From contig OZ059894.1 in NCBI GenBank assembly GCA_964057225.1, positions 14,518,131-14,582,130 on the forward strand: a stretch of 64,000 nucleotides of DNA, given 5' to 3'. Positions 49,345-62,700 of this stretch are shown one piece after another. The stretch comes from Auanema rhodensis (taxonomy: Eukaryota; Nematoda; Chromadorea; Rhabditida; Rhabditidae). The notes under the pieces were generated by a model. That model saw nothing but the letters and a program-made list of their open reading frames with translations. It was not told the origin of the DNA and did no database searches. The position numbers were made by a program, and so were the translations under genes. The first letter of the stretch is position 1, and the number at the start of each line of letters is the position of its first letter.

Positions 49345-51893
49345 TGTGAAGAGTTTTCGTGGAATGGCTTTATGAGATTATAAATAAAAGTTTAATGAAT
49401 AAGTTTATCTGTTATCTTAGGTTTGGTTCTGAATAGTGAGAGCACGACTGCGATGGACGACAAGCAATGAGCGGTAACTTCGCGTTATCTGTTTAAGGGG
49501 TGGAGCTCAGAAGAAGGAATGAAAGTTCGCGAGCATTGAGAAGGAACGGATGCGAGGCTGCTTTTGTAGCCAAGGAGGACGACAGCTAGCTAGTGGGTGG
49601 GACTCGATGAGAGGTCTAAGCGAATAAGGTAATCTGATGGAGTCGTTAGACACTGACAAGCGGAAAGAAGGTGTGCTTCACGGAGAGAAGTGTAGTGAAA
49701 AAGGTCGAGAGGAGGACGTTTTCATAAGAAAGAGATGAAGAAGACAACGTTAATGGACATGAAGGAAAAGCACGTACGTACGTACGCCGTTGATTAGATC
49801 ATCAGATGAAAAAGAGCACAGAGAGGAAGAGATAGACTAGGCAAAAGTATGAGATGAGAGGAAGATGAGGATAGAGAAGTCCGAGAGAAAGATCCAAGAC
49901 TGACCGCAAACATTTCTTCGTGCAGTTGATGACAAGAAGCGTTTAGACAAAAAAAAACTTGAGGCGAGAAGAAGCCGATGAGGTATGAATATCGAGAACA
50001 AAAAAGGGAATAATCATCTTCAATTCATACGTGCTCATCTGATTCTGAGCGCTATGTCAACAGAATTTAATCTTAAGAACTATTCATACGTTGTCTACGA
50101 AATTAATTTGACGAAAAAAACCAAAAATAGATTTGATTCACATTGTTTAGACTTTAATATTTTTCGTTTTTGCTCTCATTCGATTCCATCAGCAGTAACA
50201 TAGAGAACGAACACTCTTTATTGCTGCTTATTTGGTCAAGGTGGCCAGTGTTATATCAACAGTCTTCAAGCGATTTCTTTGTAAAATTCAATAATAGCCA
50301 AAAGTCAAAGCTATAATAGACATTAAAGGAAAACATCGTCGCTATGGTCATTTACTAGACATTCGATCTTTACACTTTCGTGATTGTCTACAATGTCAAA
50401 CTGATGTTTACTTAATGTTCTACTCGAACTCACCTGGTTACTATATTCACAATCAACGAGAATAATTTTGCATATAAATAAACAATAAATTATAATATTG
50501 TACTGCCTATTCATTTGAACTTTATTCCATTTCTTTTCTCGGCTTTTACTCTCTTTCTTCCCTCTCTAATCTTCTCTTCAAACGTTTGCTATTACCTTGA
50601 CGTTACTTGTTGTTTCTCTTATGTCTTTGTTTCTTCTTTTACATCTTTGTCGTCATCGTCATTACATCATTTTCTGTTTCTTATACAATTTACTCAACTA
50701 TACATGATTATCCAACATATTTCTTAATAATTCTTGTGTAGTTTTTGTCGAAGCAATATGTCAAAAATACATTTATTCGAAGATTAAACCGTTTCTGAGT
50801 TCAGCGTGACTAAGCAAAAAGCCGAATCAAAACCACCTCTTTCCTACTCTCTCCACACCAATTCTCTTCGCACCTTATGTGTTTGCTGTTCATTTGGATT
50901 TGAATCGTTTGTAAATATCCACCCTTCAGGGTCAAACCACGAGACTACCGCCATCCTAACAGACATCCAAAATTTATTTATTTTTTCTCCCATCAAAGCA
51001 TAAATAGAAGATTCGTGTCTGAATTATCTGTCAAAATGATCGTTAACGATTTCAAGAAGCTGAAGAAGAAGAGGAACGTAAATTATTTAAATGTTCATCT
51101 TAGAATCAATACAACAGCTTTTACGCACTTCAATAGATAAATAATGATTCGAACATAGTGTTTTTACAATATTAAAATAATTATTATTTTTAAAAGACTG
51201 ATAAAACATATAAAAGAAATCAAATGGTACCAACAGTACAATTCATATACAATCAAGTCAGTATGATTCATAGACAATCAAGTATTTGAACATATTTTAA
51301 AGTAAAATGTTCAAATTAGAATGAACCTTTGATGGTTGATATCATATAATCAATCACTTTACAATATAATTATTTATATAAACAGTCTTACTACTTGAAT
51401 TAAGGAATAAAACGATATAATTCTATTTATGAACAACCGAGTTGTATGACTGCAATATTAAACATAAAAATATTCAAGCAATGCCCGTGAGTTTCACGTA
51501 AAATACTCAGAAATATTTAAAATATTTTAATTTCCAAAACGAAGTTATGATCAAAACAAATTTTAAATTGTTTTTTTCCATTCAAGTTAGTTTGAATACA
51601 AACATATAATACATTTCCTTGAACAATTACTTAATAACGAAAACGATATTAGTCTATAAACACTTTGCGAATCGATTTTGTCTGAATACCAGACAAAGAA
51701 ATATCAAAAATTGTCTAAATAGTTAATACAAAGACAATAAAATAGTAAACAAATTAAATAAAAATACAAATATAGATATAGATATAGATATATTTGTATG
51801 TATATGTATATGTATATATATTATTAACATAAAACTCGTATTACAATCAAATTTCGAACATATAATTAAAGAATTGAACCTATGTTGATTGAA
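49345..51893. other. 2.5-kb intergenic region
   Basis: No gene recognised. The proximal part (49440-49980) is purine-rich on the plus strand and less AT-rich than the surroundings, and includes (ACGT)n at 49771-49787. The distal part is AT-rich with TATA/TATG microsatellites (51772-51822). Open frames near 49985, 50515 and 50806 start with non-ATG codons or are low complexity. Confidence 0.5.
51772..51822. repeat. TATAGA/TATG microsatellite
   Basis: Repeated ATAGAT units followed by TATGTATA units at the 3' end of the Rh channel gene. Confidence 0.7.
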
Positions 51894-54145
51894 TTAATAT
51901 ATTTCTTGTAAATCGTGCAATCTTTCCATCATTTCTTGCTCTTGTGCTCGTTGGTACTGTAAGATTTTAGAATATCATTTGATTTCGTATGAATTTTATA
52001 GCAAATGATAGAAAAAGCCAGTAATAAGGACGTACCTTGCTTAAGAAATTAGAGTCTTGAATAGCATAGTAATTGGTTTCACCATATGGGAAACGTTGAT
52101 CTTCCACTTGATTCCATAATCGAATTCGAAGAAGGAGACCTTAAAAAGAAACGACATTAAAGGTAAAACGTATAGAGGTTCGAAGAACAAAGATATGTCA
52201 CAACCTGTAAGGACACCTCCAATGACAGCTGTGACGAATGCCAAACTCATTCCAGTTAGTTGATACAAGGCTTGTGACTTATTATCACGATCACCTTTCA
52301 TAGGACCACCCATATAGTAAGGATAGATATGATATAATCTTCAATCATTTTGATGAATTTTTCTTTCAAAATATAAAAAAAAAACCTACGTTTTACCGTA
52401 ACTTTCAGCTTCGTAGAAATAGGCTATGACTATACTTAGTAGCTGAAAACTAAAACATACACTAAGCTATCGAAACAAAATGTTTTCAAGCTTTTAATAT
52501 TTTTGAAAATGAACAATGTAAATAAATGTTTGTAAAACTCACACCCGATAGTATGCCTGGGATTCCATGCAGATTATGAACTCCACATGTATCATATAGC
52601 TTAAATCGTTTTTCAAGTAGTGGCTATAATGAAAACATCAATTAAACATTCCAAAAACAAGAACACGAACTGTAAGATAGACGTGACCAATTACAGATAC
52701 ACTGCTTCCGATGATTCCTATACCGACAGCGTGAGATGGGTATAGTACTGCATTTGCAGCCGAGCCTGGGGCAAATCTGTTGATAGGTATATCACTTAGC
52801 AAAGCCTACCAATAGCAACTCCTCCAGCCAAAGTTGAGCTTTGAATATGAATCATATTAAATCGACCAAGGTTGTCAGCAAATGATGAAATCAAAAAAGT
52901 TGTTACTGTTCCTGATGCCATGGCCAAGTATGTGTTCATAATTGCACGATGACGGGCATCTTCTGAAACCGGACATGTTCATAGAAACATTTAAAAACGT
53001 AAACGTCGTGTAAAAAATGAAAAAAAAAATGTTTTGAAACATGCCTGGCTCTTGAATCGAAGCATTGAAGGAAGGGAAAAAAACCCATAGAAGCAGAGTT
53101 CCTATAGTAATGTTAGATGTTATGATTCGACAAGTTTTAGAGTCTTACCTATCATGGAGAAAAGGTCTGAATGCTTGATGGATCCTTCATCATTCATTTC
53201 CATAACATTTTTCTTATGGCCCACGATAGCTGCAGCTAAACCGAAATATGCTCCAAACATATGTCCAACTAAAGATCTGCCACCATCGTTAATCTTTAAA
53301 AAACATAATAATAATTGCCAAATTTCAGCTTCAATTTTCAAACGTATACAAATAAAACTTACATGCATATAGTTAAATAGAATATGTTCAACAAGCACAT
53401 TCAAAGCAGTTTCAATGAAAGCCAATAATAAAAATTGAGATGGAGTCATTTTTCCTAATAACACTCCCATAGTTATGAGGACAACAGCACACGAACTATC
53501 GGCGGACATCATTCTTGAAAATAAAAAAAATCAGAACAAAAGGAAAATGCTATTAAGTTAAGTGAAACATTGTTGAACTTTATTCGAACTTACTCGGGAA
53601 CTCCAAGAGTGAAAATGCCAATTTCTTGAAATTGCTTAGAAAGAAATCCTCTCATAATTAAAGCCCATTGAATGACAAAAGCTGACAACAGCAAATTTAC
53701 AGAAACGGCTGCAAACCCATATCGCTAAGATGGAGAGAATTAAAGTTAAATTGATTACAAACATCGAAAATTCGAAAAATTAAAAAAATACCTTTAGGAA
53801 AGCCATTAAGAATCCAAAACCGACAAAAATCATCAAATGGACATCCTGGAACACTGGAGAAGTTTGGTTACAACATTATCGTTTGTTCGAATTTCTAATT
53901 TTTTTTCATCTTTACGTAATTAAGAATAGTAAATTTTTGCAAGAAATTAGAAAACTTATAATGTAAATTTAAAATTTCAAACGATATACATGAAACTTAC
54001 ATGGATAATCAGTATTACTGTAAATCCTTTTGCTGTCATCCAGAGGATCTATGTAACGACAAAAAAAAGAAAATAAAATAATGAAGACAGCTTGAAAAAG
54101 CATTGCCAAAAGCGGAAACTGCCGTCTATTCATAAGTTCCCACAT
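51894..54145 (-). CDS. rhr: Rh-type ammonium/CO2 channel
   Basis: A Rhesus-glycoprotein family channel of the Amt/Mep/Rh superfamily, passing NH3 and possibly CO2 across membranes. The start at 54145 gives [20 protein letters not shown]; the first helix is [14 protein letters not shown]. The conserved [20 protein letters not shown] follows, then [20 protein letters not shown]. The pore region includes [20 protein letters not shown] (first pore His) and DLFSMIG. Later come [37 protein letters not shown] and [20 protein letters not shown] (second pore His). The cytosolic tail is hydrophilic and helical ([19 protein letters not shown]). About 11-12 membrane segments are expected. All landmark motifs are present and in order, so the gene looks intact. 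Acceptor TTTTAG is six bases before the ATG. C. elegans has two paralogues; which one this matches was not decided. Confidence 0.94.
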
Positions 54146-55014
54146 TTCTTTCTAAAATAGAAAAAGAAGCTAAGCATTCACGCTATCATTAAGTAAATAA
54201 TCGTTTGAATTGATAAAAAAATGGATGAAAATAACACAAATTAGTAAAAGTAAAAATACGAATAGATTAATTTAAGGTTGATATTCTTTGATAAAAGTTG
54301 TAGGAGTAAAACAACTGGAACAATAGACATAACAGGAAACCATGCGGATGACATTGAGATTGCGGTGTGGCCAGAAGAGTCTCTCCAGTCATGTCACCTG
54401 TCTATCTTAGAAAAAAAGAACAGGTTCCATCATCGTTCAACTGTTGTCTTTCTAGCAGTTAACATGATAACTACAACAGAATGAACCAAAATATTAAAAT
54501 TTTAGGGCAAAATAACATTTTTTTTTAAAATTATGATTTCACCAAAAGAACGCAGTATACAGAAGCCATTATCAAAATTCAAAAAATGATGAAAAAGGTC
54601 ATTTTGCAAAGTTAAGCGGGAATCAAATCTGTAAGACGTAACAGAAAAAGAGAAACAGAATTCAGATAGAATGTTACAAAGAGAGTATTGATTTGAGATG
54701 ACATTCAAAATGAGAAAAACCATGACTATGAGTTAATCAAAGGAGTCGTCTACATTCAAATGTGACATCCTTACTCAACGATATGATCAACTTATGCGTT
54801 ATCTGATGGCCCACCTCTATCTTCATCATTATATATTTTCCCAAAAATGGTTACATTGAAAGTAATTCTTCATTGTAGCAGACATGGTTAATACAAAGTA
54901 ATAAATAGGAAAACAAAACTGAATTACTTTGAGAACACAAAAAAAGTACAACATACCGGTATTTTCGAACACTAAACTTAGATAAATTCATGAACGATCA
55001 CAAAACATATCAAA
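54146..55014. other. Intergenic region between NDC1 and Rh channel genes
   Basis: 870 nt, AT-rich, on the transcript side between two minus-strand genes. Short open frames on both strands have no recognisable features. Confidence 0.45.
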
Positions 55015-57441
55015 CTATTGTTGAGAGCTGTTAGACACTTTACTCCACTCCATTTCGCAAATCATTTTTAAGCATTCCATTTCTCTAGAAGATAATCCGA
55101 GATCTCTTAAAATGCTTCATTAGCTCATGGAAAAAAACTTTGAAAGCTTACTTAAGATGAGCTCCAAACTCGTTATAAATATGAATTAATGCGGACTGTA
55201 GAGTTAGGTTTAGTTTATGAACTCCTTCAACTGACATCCCATCATTTGGAATAGTCTAAAAATTTGTTTTAAAACTATCAGCAGAATGCAACACTACCGC
55301 GCGAGCTCTGAAGTATTTATCGATAGTTTGAATGAGAGAACACAAGCTTCGAATGATTATATTCAAGTCCTTCAAAACCATTCCAAACCTATCCTCAGTG
55401 TATGACTTGACAACAAGCATGAAGAACCCTGTAAAAAACAACCATGTTAGTATACAAAACAAACAAAGAAATACAAAACTAACCTTCAACAGCTAATGTA
55501 CTCAACTGAAGATTGTAATCGGGAATGAGAGGTACATCATGCTCAATATTCCATCTAAATTTGATTATAATTATTTTCGTTTTATAAATAGGTGAATACT
55601 TCTTGGATTTGAATACCGAAGGCTTAGCGATAGCAGGTCTAAGAGCAACTCTGTGACGTTGACGAACAGCAGAAGAATATACTGTATGATAAATAGTTAT
55701 ATACTTCAATTTTTCTAGAAACTCACATTGCTTTCTAGCTTTCATTGGCATCAGTAACATTTCCCGATCAATGCCATCTTCATCCTCATTATCATCGAAT
55801 GATCCAGCATAACGAGATAGAGCAACCTCGATTTCGGATTTGGCTTCTTCCAAAACTCGCATACAAGCAGCTGATAGGGCTCCCCAATTTCTTGGATGCC
55901 CTCCTGGCTGACTAAGGGAAAATACCTCAAGACGTCTCTTGGAATCATTCCAAGCAATTCTACGTAAATCGAAGAAAGCGAACAACTGAAACAAAACTTT
56001 ATATCAGACAAAGTAAAAGAGAAACAAACCTTCAGAAGCTTATGCTGAGATTCAATAACATTGATTAAGTTTCTGGTTTGTTCGGGAGTTGGACTGTTTA
56101 CCGCATATGCCGGTGGCAATGGGAAAGTGATTGGCTTAAATTATAAAATATATTCTTACATTTCAGGTATTATCTCACCTGAAGAACCACAGACTTCACA
56201 ATTCTAGTCAACGCTTTACCAATCATGATATGAAAAACAGTAATAACCAGTAAGGTTTGGTATAAAGTAGGATGGAAAAAAACGAGCCAAGAAGAAAACC
56301 CAAAAACGAAAGGCCCTGAAAACAGATCTTAAACTTAAACCCAATTTCAAAATATAATACCTAATACAAAACCTAAAATAAGAGAAGCTATGATAGTCTT
56401 GGAAGCAGACTTCAAAGATTGTACCAAAACAGTTTCTCCACGGAAACCAAACATAGAGCTCATGGAATTGAAAAAACTCATCTACAATGAGAATTCATTA
56501 ACATAAGCCTATAGCTCAACTACAACCTGCACAGCATTTCCGAGAAAGAGCAGTTGATAATCGCCTCTTAAAACAGTACCAATAGCAGCAATGGATACAG
56601 ACATATATACAATCATAAACATCATGCTAAAATTACATTAAAATTTCTGAAAAATAATAGAAACCAAAATACCCAGAGCTCATCATTGTAATACTTCGAA
56701 TAAATAAGAAGGATATGAAATAATTTACTGATAAAGTAAGAGAACAAGCCATCCAGGTTTCATATTTTAAAGGTGAAAGTTTCTCCTCTTGATCCACTGA
56801 AAATATATATTAGGGAAAAATAACAAGTGAAAATCAAACCTTTGTAGAAATATCGAAGAAATATGTTAGAATAAACAAAATAAACAAAACCGGACAAAAA
56901 AAGGAGAAAATAAGACGAAGTAGAAGTAAAAGACGATGTCAAATCTTAAAATTAAATCAAAAATTAAGAAAATAAAGCACTGTCTTACCTAATATAGAAC
57001 CGATAGGTGATAATATGTTAATCTTACATAAGAGAAAACAAAGAAAAAAAGCGAAAGACGCTACAGCTGAGAAAAATATTGAACCTCGCAACCTTCTCTT
57101 GTCAATCTTAAATAGTCATATAAGTTTTCATCTAAAGATTATACTAAACCTCTGAGTTAAACCAATCTGAGATTTGATCATAAATTGTGGTAGCTTTAGC
57201 TGCTTGAATCGAACTGTTTAGTAATACTCTAGGAGAAGTAGCAGCGAGAGATCTAGTTGGAGTAAAAGATCGGGAAGGGCTTTTATTTTGTTCTTCAACA
57301 CGAAAGCCTCTTAAAAAAAGTAAATTCAGGAATTGAAAAATAATTAAAGGTAAGAACTTACATAACAGGAGAGGATGGATAACCTGTATCAGTTGCATCC
57401 AAATACATATCGCCTCCAGGAGACGAAAATTCCGTAAACAT
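55015..57441 (-). CDS. npp-22: Nuclear pore membrane nucleoporin NDC1
   Basis: NDC1 anchors the nuclear pore complex in the nuclear envelope. The start at 57441 gives MFTEFSSPGGDMYLDATDTG, then a Ser-rich linker. Several membrane segments follow: IFFSAVASFAFFLCFLLC, TWMACSLTLSVNYFISFLFI, MFMIVYMSVSIAAIGTVL, IIASLILGFVLGPFVFGF and QTLLVITVFHIMIGKAL. The soluble part carries the family hallmark AFFDLRRIAWNDSKRRLEVF followed by SLSQPGGHPRNWGALSAAC (about 55860-55990). A C-terminal helical region includes FRARAVTIPNDGMSVEG and ends SKVSNSSQQ. The SLSQPGGHP motif and order match metazoan NDC1, so the assignment is firm; the symbol follows the C. elegans name as I recall it. An AATTATTATAG acceptor lies one base before the ATG. 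Confidence 0.9.
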
Positions 57442-58015
57442 TCTATAATAATTAACGATAATATTACATAGCATATGATACATAGTACTAATGCACGGAA
57501 TTTCTCAGAAAATGAAGAAAATGTAACTACAAATTATTATATAGTATAGTTATAATAAAAATAATTCAAATATTCCATTTTAAATTTTTCGCTAACATTC
57601 GAAAATCCCACTTCGCCTTCCTGTAAAGTGATAGCATCGTTGGAAAAAAATCAGAACAGTTCTAAAAATGTCTCAAGGCGCCATAAATTGCAAGTAGAAT
57701 AGTTCAAAAGGTTCATCTTGTAAAATACACTTAATACTGCGTGTTCCACGATAGATCAGCGATTTGATTGATCAGTCACTGTATGAATTGATCATTTTGT
57801 GCAAAGTAATTGAAATGTCTCAAGTATTTGAGACATATATAGAATTTAGTCCCTTGGATTATTAATACTGGATATTTCTTATGAAGGAAGTGAAAGAAAA
57901 GATTACTATTATTACTATTACTTAAAGCTTCATGTCTTGAAACAAAGAAAGCAAGTATGCTCGACTGCACTTATTGAACCCGAGAAATCTTTTCTTTGAG
58001 TTCTTAGTATCCTTA
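57442..58015. promoter_or_regulatory. Divergent promoter region, NDC1 / PLAT gene
   Basis: About 575 nt between divergent starts. TGATCA-type words cluster at 57750-57800 (GATAGATCAGCGATTTGATTG, two TGATC words following). No assignable factor site beyond this. Confidence 0.4.
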
Positions 58016-58761
58016 ATGTGGTGGACACCGTTGGCCTTTCTTCATATTCTAGTTTTTATCCTTTGTTGTTCAGCTCAAAACAGCACAGGCTTAAATGGTT
58101 GGTTTTATTTGAAACTTTATATATATAATAGACGACAGTAACATTATTTCAGATGGTCAAATTTGGGATGTGGTTATAAAAACATGTGATATCAAAGGCT
58201 CAGGGACAGACGCATCTGTTTATTTGAAAATTTTCTACGAAGCGAATCACGATTCAGAAACTTTTCTTTTAGATAATGTTAACAGGTTAGTTTATTATTT
58301 TTAAAGCTTTATACTTATTTTTTTCCAATAGAAATGATTTCGAAAAAGGAGCAACTGATCACTTTAAATTATTTTTTAAACAAAGCGATATAGTGAACTT
58401 GGGATTATTTTGGTGGCCGGGATTCAGTTTTAACCAGTCGTGGTGTGTCAAATGGGTTAGTCTTAAATAGTACAATATCCAGTACTATATACTTGAATTG
58501 GTGCAAATGAATAAATATTTTTTTCCAGATTTTATTATTAAATTCTAATACTGAGACATGTTATGAGGGGATTTTTGATAAGTGGATTTTACACTACCGG
58601 TTTGTTTCATGTTTATTATACTAACTATATTATCAAAATGTTGTTTTAGTGATCCGCCATCATACGCTACCCAATTTCATCGTTTGCGATTTGCGGATTG
58701 TGTTTATCCGGCTCCACTAGGAACTCCTAGAAGATCATTTCTAAGATATAATGCCGAATGA
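58016..58761 (+). CDS. Secreted single-PLAT-domain protein
   Basis: The start at 58016 (MWWTPLAFLHILVFILCCSA) is a clear signal peptide; an acceptor TTCTTAG lies a few bases upstream. Five exons encode about 170 residues. After the signal, residues from about 32 to 140 form a PLAT/LH2 beta-sandwich: IWDVVIKTCDIKGSGTDASV, YLKIFYEANHDSETFLLDN, FEKGATDHFKLFFKQSDIVN, LGLFWWPGFSFNQSWCVKWI. YEGIFDKWILHY follows. The C-terminus is short (RLRFADCVYPAPLGTPRRSF, then LRYNAE). PLAT domains bind lipid or membrane proteins and usually accompany a lipase, lipoxygenase or polycystin; here the domain is the whole mature protein. Role unknown, probably extracellular lipid or protein binding. Confidence 0.85.
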
Positions 58762-59715
58762 TTTCTCTATTTATTTCTGCCAAATGTCATCAGATCCTAT
58801 TGGTTGGGATTGAGCATGAGGAATGACGGAAGATAAACTGATCGTTTTACTGCTGTCAGTTCATGCTCATCTGCCCTTACATTTTTTTCTAAATTTGATC
58901 ATCTGACATTTAACTTCGATGCCAAAATGGCTGTCTTTACAAATTATCACAATTCTTTCCGCGTCTCTTTCTTTATTTTAGGAAATTGTACCTACATCAA
59001 TTTTTTAGAATGCTACCAAACCTGCTATGTTAATTCTGACAGCAATTGTTAACATTAGGTTTATCACAGCAAAATTGCAGATTTTCATTCAGTTCTTTAG
59101 TGTTTCCTATCTAATAAATATACATTTTCTATTGTTTTTTTTACTTTTACTTCAGAAGAACAATCAACGTCTCACACTTAACACGCCCATTGAAACCTGG
59201 GTCTGAGAAATGAGTCCTATACGTTACATAAAATGTTCTAATACTATACTATACTATATATAATATTTTTTGATCAACCTTTTAAACTATCACACTAATA
59301 TAATGAGGATCCCAGAGAATATTGCTCATCATCTTATTGATCAACAATCTTCAAATCTTGCATTTTTGTTCTGAATAGTTTTGTTATCTTATCACATTTT
59401 CTGGTTTGCACGTGTAATCGTTTTATAAATTCTTAAAAAGTCTTATAATACTGGAATTTTTAAAGGAGACATATATAAGATGTTTGTATTATCCTTTAGC
59501 TCTTGTTCTCGACTTTGTCTTCAATCATTAACGACAAAAAACTTTTAAATTTCTTTGTTTTCTTCGAAAGCTCAGCTTCTCAGGTGGTTAGGATTTTAAT
59601 GTGTGACGTTATAATTCTTTTTTCCCGAGTTTGTAATGAGACACATGGCCTACTGATAATATAGTTTCAAATTGAATTTTTGCTATCTTCTTTTTGAAAA
59701 TTTCAGTTTTTACAG
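58762..59715. other. Intergenic region between PLAT and trehalase genes
   Basis: 950 nt on the same strand. An AATAAA at 59113-59118 probably ends the PLAT transcript. A TATACTATACTATATATA-type stretch lies near 59253. No ORF recognised. Confidence 0.45.
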
Positions 59716-62700
59716 ATGCTACTACGCATAGTGGGGCTTTTCCTATTCCTGGGTTTTATAGGACTTATTCAACCTCAAATACAGTCTGTCCAAGTATGTG
59801 ACTCTACTAACTCTAATAACTCGTATGCCTTAAGAGGATTTTTCAAAATAAATATTTTATTCAATTAAAGATTTATATATTGCTATGGACGATTATTGGA
59901 AGCTGTTAATCAACATCAATTATTCAATGATTCTAAAACATTCGTTGATATGCCAATGGTTTTGAATCCTGGTAAGCATTTCTACCTTCTATTTCACAGA
60001 AAATACTTTTAAAAGTTAATCAAACTAATTCTCAGATGAAACACAACGGCTGTTTAATGATCGTTTTGGATCAATTCCAGTGGATCAAATTGATAAAACT
60101 GAGTTGAAATCTTTTGTTTACAAGTATTTCATGTATGTTTTACAACATACACTCGTTATTCTTTACACTTTTTAAAAATTTTTTAAATAGAATAACATAA
60201 AGTTTTTGAACAGGCCAGCTGGAAGCGAGTTATTGAACTGTACTCCATCTGACTGGAAAGCTACTCCATCGTTGTTGATGAAGATCAACGACCCTGAGCT
60301 TCGCAATTGGGCTGTAGAACTGAACAATATTTGGAAAACGCTATGTAAAACGGTATTAAAACTATTCTTCAAAAACTTTTACATGAAGTTTTGAGAAGAG
60401 ACTTTGATAATGAAACAAGATTTTTTGCTTTGAAAAATGGCAGATTCTTTTCCATTTACGAAATGTTCTTTGATTCATCTAGAATTTCAATGATAAAATA
60501 ATAATTTTCTTTTTTGAAGATTAATCCGGAAATCGAAAAACACAGTTCGCGTTATTCACTTATCTATGTTCCAAATAACTTTATTGTACCAGGTGGACGG
60601 TTTCGTGAATTCTATTACTGGGATGCTTATTGGATTATAAAAGTAAACGAATATATTATATAAAAAATTAAAAATATATTGTTTTGAAGGGATTACTTAT
60701 ATGTGATATGACTGAAACAGCTAAACATATGATCGACAATTTTGCAACTTTGGTTGAAAGGTAGGAAATAATATGAATTTAAAAAAAAATGTTTTTAAAG
60801 ATATGGCTTTGTTCCAAATGGCGGACGTGTATACTACTTGAAACGATCTCAACCACCTCTTCTTTCTGGAATGGTTTATGAATATTTTCAAGCAACTCAG
60901 GACTTAGAATTCATCAAAAAGATGATTCCAGTATTAGAAACTGAAATTAATTTCTGGAATAATCATCGAATGGTAAGAAATTTATAAAATACACTGACGT
61001 TCAAAATACTTTGTACTTTACGATCGAAATAATACTACAAGATTTCTAATTAATTATCATCTAATGATGCTATTATCAAAGATGTAATAGGTTTAGAGAT
61101 GAAATTGTAAATTTTTAAAAGATTCATGTTAAAATTGACGTAAGAACACTTATGAACTTGATATCGTGAAAGCCACATGTTTCGATCGAAGTGCGTTTTA
61201 AATTTTTTTTGCTGACGTTGCCACTAATCACGCGCGCATAACAAAGTGATCAATTTGTTTTTTCTTTTTTTTTTATTAAACATGTAAAATAATAATAATT
61301 TGGAAAAATAATTTATTCATTTAGATAAATATAACGAAAGAAGATTATACATATTCTGTATATCAATATCGAACGGAAAGTAATGTACCAAGACCTGAAT
61401 CATATCGCGAAGATACGTTGAAATCAAAGAATTTACCAAATCCAGAACAATTCTATACAGTATGTTTAAATTAAAATATTATAAATATCAAAATATTTAA
61501 AACAAATTGAATTTTAACATCGTTTTGTTGCATTTTTATGAAAATTATTACATATATGACGGTGTGATAAAAAAAATTTAAATCTAAAACTGGTTTATAC
61601 TCTACCTGAATTTTTTTTAAATTTTCAAATTTTATAAGAAATATCTATGAAATTGTTGTATAATTTATAATAAAGATATATAATGATAGATGCTTAGGAT
61701 ATAGCATCAGCTGCTGAATCTGGAATGGATTTCTCCACTCGTTGGTTTGCTGACAAAGAATCCATTTATCAAATCGAAACATCAAATGTTTGAATAATGA
61801 TAATTCGTATATATTTGAAAATTATTTTAGGTTATACCTGTTGATTTGAATGCTTTTATGTGCTGGAATTTTGATATTTTAGAGTTTTTAACAGAAAAAA
61901 TAGGTGATAATGCGTTATCAGTGAAATCTTTGATCATTAATATTTCAGGTGATTTTGAAAAAGCAGAGAAATATCGTAATATGAGAGCTGAATTCCGACA
62001 AGTTTTAAATAGTATTTTCTATAATGAAACAGCTGGAACATGGTATATAGTTACAAATTAATAAAAAAAAAACAATTTTTTAATCTTATAGGTATGATTA
62101 TAACTTAAGAACAAAGTCACACAATGTTGATTTCTATCCAACTATGACAACACCGTTATTCACAGAATGTTATAACACTTTAGATCAAAAAAAATCTGAG
62201 AAATTATTCAGTGTCATGCAGGTTTTTAATTTTTAAAAATTGGCTGCAACTTGATTACATTACTTTTAGAATATGGGAGTTTTCAATTATCCATCTGGAA
62301 TTCCAACTTCTATGAAGCAACAAAGTTCAGAGCAATGGGATTTTCCAAATGGTTGGAGTCCTTTAAACCATATGGTTATTGAAGGTTTAAGAAAAAGTGC
62401 GAATCCTCAAATGCAGGATCAAGTAAGTGTTTATGAAGTTGATAACAAACTTATCATTTAATCTTTATAGATTATAATCTTTTTTTTTAAAGCTTAAAGC
62501 TTATTTTTAAACTTTCTCACAAATATTTCTTTTTGTTAAATTTTATGTTTCAGGGATTTTTATTAGCTAAAAAATGGGTTCTAGGAAACTACAATGTTTG
62601 GAAAGAAACAAAACATATGTATGAAAAGGTGTTTATTATTTTTTACATTTTTATAAAAATATTTTTTATAAATTTATTCAACAAAATTTATTTTAGTATA

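Noticed and set aside
50515-50727. Plus-strand 70-codon hydrophobic ORF
   Set aside because: It opens at a TTG, is Phe/Ser/Leu low complexity and has no neighbouring exons.
61250-61275. Possible poly-T end of a retroelement in the trehalase intron
   Set aside because: No target-site duplication or element body was found; T-runs are common in the introns here.
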